Below, in pieces: positions 50,501 to 62,500 of a stretch of DNA of 64,000 nt. The stretch is taken from contig NZ_JADQDK010000001.1 of NCBI RefSeq assembly GCF_019263705.2, positions 3,844,001-3,908,000 on the forward strand, written 5' to 3'. Position 1 is the stretch's first letter. Every line of letters starts with the position of its first letter. The notes below the pieces were generated by a model that worked only from the letters and a program-made list of their open reading frames with translations, was not told where the DNA came from and searched no databases. The position numbers were made by a program, and so were the translations under genes. The DNA is from Pseudonocardia abyssalis. Lineage in GTDB: Bacteria; Actinomycetota; Actinomycetes; Mycobacteriales; Pseudonocardiaceae.

Positions 50501-53500
50501 CGGGGCGTGGTGGTGCTCGAGCAGGCGGGTGTTCTGGTCCTGCACCCGCCGGACGAGCTCGGCCAGGCCCGCGGTGCCGTCGACGGTGACCGGGGTGGGG
50601 ATCGTGTTGATGAACAGCCCGATCGCGTCCTCGATGCCGTCGATGTCGGCGGGGCGGCCCGACACGGTCGACCCGAACACCACGGTGTCCTGCCCGGTGA
50701 CGGTGGACAGGAACACGCTCCACGCCGTCTGCACGACGCTGTTCAGCGTCGACCCCGCGCTCCGCGCGACGGCGGTCAGCGCTGCGGTGGTGTCGGCGTC
50801 GGCCGCGAACGCGATCTCCTCGGGGAACCCCTCGGACACCGGCGCGGCGCCGGGGGCGAGGAGCGTGGGCTCCTCGACCGCGGCCAGCGCGCGCGTCCAC
50901 GCCGCGGTCGTCGCGGGACGGTCACGGTCGTCGAGCCGGCGCAGGAAGGCGAGGTACGCGGGATCGGCTCCGGTGGTGCCCGTGCGCGCGGCCCCCGGGG
51001 ATCCGTACGCCTCCAGGAGCTCCCGGACGAACCGGGGCATGGACCAGCCGTCCGCGAGGACGTGGTGCATCGTGAGGACGACCGCGTGCTCCCGCGGCGC
51101 CGTCGTGACGACGGTCGTGCGCAGCAGCGGCGCGGACGCGAGATCGAAGGTCACGGCGCGGGCGGCGTCCGCCGCCTGCCGGCGGGCCGCCGCCGGGTCC
51201 GGGGCACCGGACGCGTCGAGGACCGTCAGCGGCACCTCGACGTCGACGGGGATCACGGCGACGTGCTCCCCCGACCCGGTGGCCGCGATCGCCGCCCGCA
51301 GGTGCGGGTGCCGGTCGAGCACGGCGTCGAGCGCGCGCCGCAGCCGGTCGACGTCGAGGTCGCCGTCGAGGTGCAGGACGGTCTCGGTGGTGTAGACGTC
51401 CACGCCGACCGAGGCGCCGACACCCGACCCTCCGATGATCGCCTCGAAGGCGATGCCCTGCTGCAGCGGCGTCAGCGGCTGCACGTCCGCGAGGTGGCCG
51501 TAGCGGGCCTCCCACCCGTCGACGTCGGCCTGGGTCAGGCCGCGCGCGGTGAGGTCGGACGGGGAGCGGCGGATCCCGCGGGGGGTGCGGGCGTGCAGGG
51601 TGGTGAGCGCCTCGACCCACAGGTCGACGATCTCGCGGACGTCGATCTCGCCGACGATCCCCGCCGCGTAGGAGACGACACCCGTCAGCACCTGCCCGCC
51701 GGTGCCGTCCGGCACGGCGGCGACGTTGACGTCGATCACGGCGGGCAGCGGGAGATCCTCGGGGAGGTGCGCCTGCAGTCCCGGGCGCTCGGGCGCGGCG
51801 GCCCACGCACCGCCGGCATCGGCGGTGGAGAACTGCCCCAGGTAGTTGAAGCCGATCTGCGGGCGGTTCCCCTCCGGAAGCGCGGGACCCACGAGCCCGT
51901 ACCCGATGCCGCGGGCCGGGACAGCGCGGAGGTGCTCCTTGACGCGCAGCACCGCATCGGCCGCGGCATCCGGGCCGGACACCGCCGCCACCGGGTCGAT
52001 CTCGCCGGTGTCGAGCGCGACCGGGTACCAGGTCGTGAACCAGCCGACCGTCCGGGACAGGTCACTGCCCGGGACCAGCGTCTCCTCCCGGCCGTGACCC
52101 TCCAGACCCACCAGCACCCGCCGGTGGTCCACACCCTTCTCCGCCCGCCACGCGCCGACCGCGACCGTCAACGCACCCAGCAGGACGTCGTCGACCCCCG
52201 CGGACAACGCGTGCGGGACCGCGGTCAGGACCGCACGGGTGACCTCCGCCGGGACCGACACCTCGACCCGGCCGACGGTCGCGTAGGTGTCCCGGGCCGG
52301 GTCCGGCGCCCGCGACCCCAGCAACGGATCCACGCCGGACACCACACCGGCCCAGTGGTCGGCCTGCGCCGTGACGTCCGCGTCCGCAGCGCGGGCGGCG
52401 AGGGCCGCCGACCAGGCGGGCAGACCCGTCCCGACCGGCGTCAGCGCGTCGGTGCCGCGCCCGGTCTCGATCTCCCAGGCGTGGCGCAGGTCGTCGCCGA
52501 GGATCCGCCACGACACCCCGTCCACGACGAGGTGGTGAACGACCAGCAGCAGGCGCCCCTCGGCGTCGCCCGGGAACCACACGGCCCGCCACAGCACACC
52601 GGCCTCGAGGTCCAGCGACTCCGACAGCTCCGCCGTGAGCTCGTCGACCCGCCCGACCCAGCCGTCGAACGGCTCGACCGTCAACCGGTCCCCCACGACC
52701 ACGGCACCGGGGTCCCGGATCTCGAACCGGACCGCACCGTCACCGCGGACCAGGCGGCCCCGCAGGGCGGGGTGGTGCTCGACCACCCGGCCCAGCACCC
52801 GCCCCAACAGGTCCTCGTCGAGCCCGGCCGGGGTGGTGAACACCGACGACTGTGTGAACGCCCCGAACCCGGGGTCGTCCACCGCGGACGCGGCGATCGG
52901 CCACAGCCCCGACTCCGCGACCACTCCCACGGCCGCGACCGGAGCCCCGGCCCGCCCGTCCGACAGCTCCGCCAGAGCCGCGACCGTCCGCGCGGTGAAC
53001 ACCTCCGCCGCGGTCACCACCACGCCGAGCCGCCGGGCCCGCGACACCACCTGGATCGACAGGATGCTGTCGCCACCCAGGCGGAAGAAGTCGTCGTCGA
53101 CCGACAGCCCGGCAGCGGGCGCCAGGGCCAGCACGTCGCGGAACACCGACACCAGCGCGCGCTCGGTCGGGGACTCCGCGGCCCGGCCACCGCCTCCACC
53201 CAGGTCCGGCACCGGCAGCGCCGCCCGGTCCAGCTTGCCGTTCGCGGTGACCGGGAACGTGTCCACGCGGATCACCGTCGTGGGGACCATGTAGTCCGGC
53301 AGCACCGATCCGGCGAACGTCCGCACGGCCTCCGCGAAGGCCTCGGCATCCGCCGCCGCACCGGCGGCGGCGGTCACGTACGCCGCCAGGAACCTGCCCC
53401 CGGCCGGATGGTCCACGGCCAGCACGGCCGCGCCCGAGACCTCGGCGTGCTGCTCCAGCGCCGCCCGGACCTCGTCCGGCTCGATCCGGAACCCGCGCAC

Positions 53501-56500
53501 CTTCACCTGGTCGTCGACCCGGCCGAGGTAGTGGAGCCGGCCGTCGACGTCGCGGCGGACCACGTCACCGGTGCGGTACAGCCGCCCGCCCGACCCGGAC
53601 GGGTCGGCGACGAACCGCTCCGCGGTCAGACCGGCCCGGCCCACGTACCCGTCGGCGAGCTGCACACCGCCGAGGTGCAGCTCGCCCACCACGCCCGGTC
53701 CGACCGGGCGCAACCAGCCGTCCAGGACGTGGACGGAGGTGTTGGCGAGGGGACCGCCGATCGGGGTGGAGGTCGCGTCGTCGGAGAGCCCGGCGACGTC
53801 GTAGCCGACGGCCTCGACCGTCGCCTCCGTCGGCCCGTACAGGTTCCAGACCGTGCGCCCCGGAGCGCGCAGCTCCCGCGCGACCGACACCGGCACGCTC
53901 TCGCTGCCCACCGTGACGTGCCGGACGCGGAACGTCGACAGGTCCTCGCCGTCGTCGACGAGCGCCCGGACGACGCTCGGCAGGAAGTCCGCGTACCCGA
54001 AGCTCTCGGTGCGCAGCAGCGCCGCGAGGTAGGCGGGATCCTTCTCCCCGCCGTCGCGGATCATGCGGACGGCGGCGCCCACCGCGAGCGGCCAGAAGAA
54101 CTCCGGGACGGACACGTCGAACCCGACCGAGGACTTCTGGAGCACCCGGTCGCCCGCCCGCAGCGGGAAGACGCCCTGCCGCCACCGGATCAGGTTCACG
54201 ATCGCGCGGTGCGGGACCACGACGCCCTTGGGCCGCCCGGTCGTGCCGGACGTGAAGATCACGTACGCCGCGTCGGCGGGGGTCAGCGGACGCGCGAGGA
54301 CCGGGGGGCCACCGATCGCGGCCTCGGCCGGGTCCACCAGCCGCACACCGGTCAGCGCCGCGGCGTGCGCGGACGCGGCCGCCGCGTCGGCGACCACGAC
54401 GCTCGGGGCCGCGTCCTCCAGGACCAACCCGATCCGCTCCGTCGGGTACGCCGGGTCGATCGGCACGTACGCCGCGCCGGCGCGCAGCACCGCGGCGAGC
54501 GTGACGACCTGCCGCGCGTGGCGCCCCACGAGCACCGCCACCCGGTCGCCCGTCGCGACACCGGCGTCGAGCAGGACGTGGGCCAGGGCGTCCACCCGCG
54601 CGTCGAACTCCGCGTAGGTCAGCTCCGTCCCGTCGTCGTGGACCACCGCGACGGCGTCGGGTGACGCCGCGGCCTGCGCGCGGACCAGCGCGTCGAGCGT
54701 GGTGCCGGGGACGTCGAGCACGGGTCCCGCCAGCGGACCGGGTGCGTCGGGGAGCAGGGCGAGATCGGCGATCCGGGCGTCGGGCGTCGTCGCGACGGCG
54801 TGCAGCGCGTTGCGGAAGACGGCGACGAACCGGTCCGCCGTGGACCGGTCGAACAGGTCGGTGGCGTAGGTGAGGAACCCGGTGACGCCCGCGGGCGTCT
54901 CCTGCAACGCCAGGTCGAGGTCGACCTTCGCGGCCCCCAGCGTGACCGGGCGCGTGGCGACGTCGACGCCGTCGAGGACGAGTCCCTGCGTCTGCGCACC
55001 GATGTGGTGGGTGAGCATGACCTGGAAGAGCGGGTTGCGGTTGACGGACCGCTCCGCGCCGGACGCCGCCACGACCTGCTCGAACGGTGCGTCCTGGTGG
55101 GCGAGCCCGTCCAGCACGGTCCGCCGCGTCGCCGCGAGCACGTCGGCGAGGGTGTCGGCGCGGCCCAGGCGGTGCCGGACCGCGAGGGTGTTGACGAAGT
55201 AGCCGACCAGGTCCTCGAGGCCGTCGGCCGTGCGGCCCCCGACCGGGGAACCGATGACGACGTCGTCGGAGCCGCCGAGCACCGACACCGTCACCGCGGC
55301 GGCGGCCTGGGCGATCATGAACATCGTGGCCCCCGACCCGTCGGAGACCCGACGCAGGCCGTCGACGGTGTCGGGGTCCAGGGCGAACGACACGTCCGCG
55401 CCGCGGTGGCCCGGCTCCGCGGGCCGGACGCGGTCCGCGCAGATCGTCGACTCCTCCGGGGCGTCCGCGAGCGCGTCGCGCCAGTGCCGCAGGTGGGCCG
55501 CGAGCGCGGAGTCCGGGTCGGCGGCGTCGCCGAGCGCCCGGCGCTGCCAGAGCGCGTAGTCCGCGTACTGGGCCGTCAACGGCGTCCACTGCGGCGCGTG
55601 CCCGGCGACGCGCGCACGGTAGGCCGTGGACAGGTCACCGAGCAGCGAGCGCAGCGACCACTCGTCGACCGCGTGGTGGTGCAGGGCGAGGACGAACACG
55701 CGCTCCGCAGCGGACAGGCGCAGCAGCCCCGCCCGGACCGGGATGTCGGTGGCCAGGTCGAACCCGGTCTGCACGAGCTCGGTGATCCGCGCGTCGACCG
55801 CGTCGGCGCCGGTGACGTCCTCCGCGGTCAGGGGCAGCAGATCGGCGGCGCGGTCGGCCGCGACGATGCGCTGGTGCAGCCGCCCGTCGTCCTCGACGAG
55901 GAGGGTGCGCAGCGCCTCGTGGCGGGAGACCACGTCGCGCAGCGCGGCACCCAGCGACGCCTCGTCGACGTCGCCGGCGAGCCGCATCACGACCGGCACG
56001 GTGTACCGCCCGGCCGGGCCGCCGAGGCGCTCGATCAGCCACAGGGACTGCTGCCCGTAGGAGACCGGCAGGTCCGCTGGCCGTTCGAGGGACCCCACGC
56101 GCAGCAGCGGGCCCGGTCCGCCGTCGCCGACGACGCGGGCCAGTGCCGCGACGGTCGGGTGGTCGAACACGTCGCGCAGCGTCAGGGCCGAGCCCAGCGC
56201 GGCGTTCACCCGTGCGACGACCCGCGTCGCGAGCAGGGAGTGCCCGCCGAGGTGGAAGAAGTCGTCGTCGACGGACGGGGCGGCGTCCTCGTCCAGCGCC
56301 AGGACGTCGCGGAACACGCCCGCGAGCACGATCTCGGTGTCGGTCCCGGGCTCGCGTCCGCCGGTACTCGCGCCGAGGTCGGGGACCGGGAGTGCCGCCC
56401 GGTCCAGCTTCCCGTTCGCCGTGACCGGGAACTCGTCCACCCGGGTGAAGGCCGTCGGGACCATGTGGCCCGGCAGCACCGTCCCCGCGAACGCGCGCAG

Positions 56501-59500
56501 GGCGTCCACGGGCACAGGGCCCGTCACGTACGCCGCGAGGAACTTCCCCCCGGCCGGGTGGTCGAGGGCGAGCACCGCGGCCCCCGACACGTCGGGATGC
56601 CGCTCCAGCACCGCCCGGACCTCGTCCGGCTCGACCCGGAACCCGCGCACCTTCACCTGGTCGTCGACCCGGCCGAGGTAGTGGAGCCGGCCGTCGACGT
56701 CGCGGCGGACCACGTCACCGGTGCGGTACAGCCGCCCGCCCGACCCGGACGGGTCGGCGACGAACCGCTCCGCGGTCAGACCGGCCCGGCCCACGTACCC
56801 GTCGGCGAGCTGCACACCACCGACGTGCAGCTCCCCCACCACGCCCGGCCCGACCGGACGCAGCCACCGGTCCAGGACGCGGACGGAGGTGCCGACGGGC
56901 GGTGCGCCCAGGGTGATCGCGCCGGTCGCGGGCACCGTGTCGAGCGTGGCGTCGCCGGTGACCTCGGTGGAGCCGTAGAAGTTGCGCAGGACCGCGCCCG
57001 GCGCCACCCGGCGCATCCGCCCGGCCGTGGCCCGGGTGAGCGCCTCACCGGAGGAGACCCACGACCGCAGCGACCCCAGCGCCGCGTCCGGCGCCATCGC
57101 GTCGGCCAGCGACGGCACGGTGAGCAGGTGCGTGACGCGGTGCCGACGGATCGCCTCGACCAGGGCCGCCGGGTCGCCGGCGACCGGATCGGGCACGACC
57201 ACGACCGTCGCCCCCGCGACGAGCGGGCCGAACAGCTCGGTCACGGCGTCGACGAACCCGAGGCCGCTCTTGGCCAGCGCGACGGACCCGGGACCGTGTC
57301 CGAGGACCTCCCGGCCCCAGGAGAGCCGGTTGACCAGCGCGCGGTGCGACAGCGCGACGCCCTTGGGCAGGCCCGTCGTGCCCGAGGTGAAGACGACGCA
57401 CGCCGTGTCGCCCGCCGCGACGGGGCGCGACGGCGTCGCGGACGCCCCGGAGTCGAGGCGGGACCGCACGTCGTCGAGGAGGAGCGTGGGCGCCGGGGCG
57501 CCGACCGGGCCGTCGGTCACGACGAGGACGGCCCCGGACTCGGCGAGGATCCGCGCGATCCGTTCCGCGGGGTGTGCGGGATCGACCGGGACGTAGGCGG
57601 CGCCCGCGCGGAGCACTGCCGCGAGCACGACCACCAGCTCCGTCGACCGAGGCAGGAGCACGGCGACGCGGTCCGCGGCGCCGATCCCGCGCTCGGCGAG
57701 CAGCGCGGCGGCGGCGTCGATCCGCGCGTGCAGCCGGGCGTAGGTGAGCCGGGTGCCGTCGTGGTCGTCGACGAGCGCGACCGCATCCGGTGTCGCCGTG
57801 GCCCGCTCGCGCAGGAGCGAGTCGATCGTCGCGGCCGGGCCGGCACCGGGGGTCTCGTCCGTGTCCACGACGCCCGCGACGTCCAGGTCGGCGATGCGGG
57901 TGTCGGCGGCCGCGTCGACGGCGAAGGCCTCGAGGATCCGCAGGAACACGGCGCAGAACCGGTCGACGGCGGCCGCGTCGAACCGGTCGGGTCGGGAGGT
58001 GAGGCGGAACCCGATGCGGTCGGCCGTGGGCAGCACCGCGAGGGCGAGCGGGTAGTGGGTCGAGTCGCGGATCTCGATGTCGGCGACGACGAGCTCGGCC
58101 GGGCGGTCCGTGGGGCGGCCGACCTCGTCGAACGGGTAGTTCTCGTACACGACGACCGTGTCGAACAGGGGGTTGTGCCCGGTCGCGCGGTGCAGCTCCG
58201 TGAGCGGCACCTGGTGGTGCTCGATCAGCCCGGTGTTGTGCTCCTGCACCTGCCGGACGAGGTCGGCCAGTGAGGGGTTCGCGCCGACGGCGACGGGGAT
58301 GGGGACCGTGTTGATGAACAGTCCGACCGCGTCCTCGATGCCGTCGACGTCGGCGGGCCGCCCGGAGACGATCGCGCCGAACACGACGGTGTCCTGCCCG
58401 GTGACCGTGGTGAGGAGGACGCCCCAGGCGGCCTGCACGAGGCTGCTCAACGTGGCGTCGACCCGCCGGGCGGCCCGGTGGAGCGCGGCGGAGAGGTCCG
58501 GGTCCAGCTCGACGAGGCGCTCGTCGGGGAACGCGGTCGATCCCGAGGAGACGCCGGGGGCCACGAGGGTGGGCTCCTCGACGGCGCCCAGGGCGTGCGT
58601 CCAGCGCGTCACCGACGCGGCCTCGTCCTGGGCGTTCAGCCAGACGAGGAAGTCGCGGTGGGCGCGATCGGGCACGGGCGACGACGTCTCCGCCGGCGAC
58701 CGGTAGGCCTCGACCAGCGCCTGGACGAGGCGGGGCATGGACCAGCCGTCCGCGAGCACGTGGTGCATCGTGAGCACCGCACTGTGCGTCTCGGGGGCGG
58801 TGCGCGTGTGGGGGGCGGTGCGCACGAGGCACACCCGCAGCAGTGGGGTCGCCCCGAGGTCGAACGCGACGGCGCGGTCACGGTCGGCCGCGCGCCGCAC
58901 GGCGGTGGGGTCTCCCGCGGCGTCCTCGACGGCGAACGGCACCGTCGTCGCACGCGGGACGACCGCGACGTGCTCGCCCGCCGCGGTCGGCGCGATCGCG
59001 GTGCGCAGGTTCGGGTACCGCTCCAGCACGTGCGCGAACGCGCCGCGCAGCCGGTCGGGATCGAGGTCGCCCTCGAGCCGCAGGACGGTCTGGGTGACGT
59101 AGACGTCGATGCCGCCGGACTCCCCGTCGCCCGGGTCTGCGAGCAGGGACTCGACGACGATTCCCCGCTGCAGCGGGGTCAGCGGCTGGACGTCGGAGAC
59201 CTCGCCGTAGCGGGCCGTCCACCCGTCGAGGTCGGCCTGGGTGACGCCGTCCGCGGTGACGTCGGACGGTGAGCGGCGCGCGACCGGCGCGGCGTCGGAG
59301 AAGGCGCGCAGCGTCGAGAGCGTCCGCACCCAGAGGTCCGCGATCTCGCGGACGTCGCTCGCGGGGACGGCGGAGCGGGCGATGTCGAACGTGGCGACGA
59401 GCGCGGCGTCGCCGCCCGCGCCCACGACCGCCGCGTTGATGTCGATCAGCGCGGGCAGCGGTCGTTCCCGCGGGAGATGCGCGCGCAGCCCCGGGTGCTC

Positions 59501-62500
59501 GGGGGCGGTGGCCCACGCGTCGGCGGTGCTGAAGAACCGGCCCAGGTAGTTGAACCCGATCTGCGGGCTGTTCCCCTCCGGCAGCGCGGGCCTCAGGAGG
59601 CCGTAGCCGATCCCGCGGGCCGGGACGGCGCGCAGGTGCTCCTTCACCCGCAGCACCGCATCCGCCGCGGCGTCCGGTCCGCTGACCGCGGCCACCGGGT
59701 CGACGTCGTCGGTGTCGAGCCCGACCGGGTACCAGGTCGTGAACCAGCCGACCGTCCGCGACAGGTCGCTCCCCGGGATCAGGGCCTCCTCCCGGCCGTG
59801 GCCCTCCAGACCGACCAGCACCCGACGGTGGTCCACACCCCGACCGGCCCGCCACGCCCCCACCGCGACGGCGAGCGCGCCCAGCAGGACGTCGTCGACC
59901 CCCGCGGACAGCACGTGCGGCACCGCCGTCAGCACGGCGCGGGTGACCTCCGCCGGAAGCGAGACCTCGATCCGGTCGACCGACGCGTAGGTGTCCCGGA
60001 CCGGGTCCGGCGCCCGCGACCCCAGCAACGGGTCGGCCCCGGTGACGACACCGGCCCAGTGGTCGGCCTGCGCCGTGACGTCCGGGTCCGCCGCCCGGGC
60101 GGCGAGCGCCGCGGACCAGCCGGGCAGACCCGTCCCCACCGGCGCCAACGCCTCGGAGGACCGTCCGGTCTCGATCTCCCACGCCTGCACCAGGTCGTCA
60201 CCGAGGATCCGCCACGACACGCCGTCCACGACGAGGTGGTGGATCACCCACAGCAGCCGGCCCGCACCCGGGAACCAGACCGCCCGCCACAGCACACCCG
60301 CGTCGAGGTCCAGCGACTCCGACAGCTCCGCCGTGAGCCCGTCGACCCGGCGGGCCCAGCCCTCCGACGGCTCGACCCGCAACCGGTCCCCCACCACCAC
60401 CGCACCCGGCTCGCCGACCTCGAACCGGACCGCCCCGTCGCCGCGGACCAGACGGCCCCGCAGGGCGGGATGGTGCTCGACCACCCGGCCCAGCACCCGC
60501 CCCAGCACGTCCTCGTCGAGCCCGGCCGGCGTGGTGAACACGAACGACTGCGTGAACGCCCCGAACCCCGGCATGTCCACCGCAGCGGCGGCGATCGGCC
60601 ACAACCCGGACTCCGCCACCTCCGCCGGGGCACCGGGGACCTCCGCGGAGGCCCGCCGCTGCGACAGCCCCGCCAGAGCGGCCACCGTCCGCGCGGTGAA
60701 CACCTCGGCCGCGGTCACCAGCACCCCGAGCCGCCGCGCCCGGGTCACGACCTGGATCGACAGGATGCTGTCGCCGCCCAGGCGGAAGAAGTCGTCCTCG
60801 ACCGACACGACGGCGTCCTCGTCCAGGGCCAGCACGTCCCGGAACACCGACACCAGCACGAGCTCCGCCGCCGACTCCGCGGCACGCCCGCCCCCACCAC
60901 CGGCACCCAGGTCCGGCACCGGCAGCGCGGCCCGGTCCAGCTTCCCGTTCGCCGTGACCGGGAACGTCTCGATCCGCGTCACGGTCGTCGGGACCATGTA
61001 GTCCGGCAGCACCGTTCCCGCGAACCCGCGCAGGTCGTCCGCGAGCACGGTGCCCGTCACGTACGCGGCCAGGAACTTCCCCCCGGCGGGGTTCTCGAGG
61101 GCGAGCACCGCGGCCCCCGAGACGTCCGGATGCTGCTCCAGAACCGCGCGGACCTCGTCCAGCTCGATCCGGAAACCGCGGACCTTCACCTGGTCGTCCG
61201 TGCGGCCCAGGTACTCCAGGCTGCCGGTGTCGTCCCACCGGACCAGGTCGCCCGTGCGGTACAGCCGCGAACCGGCGGCCCCGAACGGATCGGCGACGAA
61301 CCGCTCCGCCGTCAGGCCGAACCGCCCTGCGTACCCGTCGGCGAGCTGCACACCGCCGATGTAGAGCTCGCCGACCACTCCCGGCCCGACCGGACGCAAC
61401 CACCCGTCGAGGACGAGGGTGCTCACGTTCGGGGGCGGGCCGCCGATCGGCACGACGGACAGGCGCGGATCCAGGGCGAGGGGGCCGTCCGGGGTGTCCA
61501 GGGGCAGGTAGGTGACGTCGACCGTGGTCTCGGTCGGCCCGTACACGTTGTCGATGCGCGCGTCGCCGAACACGCGGCGGGCCTGCGCCACCGCCGCGAC
61601 GGGGAACGCCTCGCCCGAGACGAAGACCTGCCGCAGCGACCTCAGCCGCGCCGGGTCGGGCTCCGAGGTGAGGAACGCCTGGAGCATCGACGGGACGAAG
61701 TGCGTCACCGTCACCCGCCGGCGCGCGATGACGTCGGCGAGGTACTCCGGGTCCCTGTGGCCCTGGTCACGCGCGACGACGACCGTGCCGCCGACCAGCA
61801 GCCCGCCGAAGAACTCCCACATGCACGCGTCGAAGGTGGCGGGGGTCTTCTGCAGGATCCGGTCCTCGGGCCCGAGACCGTGGACCTCGACGGCCCACAG
61901 CAGCCGGTTCACGATGCCCCGGTGCGTGACGCGGACGCCCTTCGGGCGGCCCGTCGTACCGGAGGTGTAGACGAAGTAGGCCGTGTCGGCGGGGACGAGC
62001 GGTCGGGCGAGCACCGGCGCCGCGGCCCGGCCGCGCTCCAGCTCCGCCACGACGCCCGCGTCGTCGAGGCAGACCCGCTCCGCGTGGACGCCCGCGAGCC
62101 CCTCCCGGTGGGCCGCGGCGGTCGCGGTGTCGGTGATGACGGCCGACACCCCGGCGTCGGTGAACACGTACTCCACGCGGTCCGGCGGGTACGAGGTGTC
62201 GACCGGGACCCACGCCGCCCCGGCCCGGGCGACCGCAGCCAGGGTCACGACGAGGTCGGCCGAGCGCGGCAGCAGCACGCCCACCCGGTCCCCCGCCCCG
62301 ACGCCGCGCTCGACGAGGAGCGCCGCCAGCGCGTTGGTCCGGACGTCGAACTGCGCGAAGGTCAGGGTGTCCCCGTCCCCGTCGTCGATGATCGCGACCG
62401 CGTCCGGGGTCCGCGTCGCCTGGGCGCGGATGAGCGCGTCCAGATCGGTCGGCTCGCGGTCGATCGACGGTCCCGTCGACCACGCGTCGACGCGCGCGCC

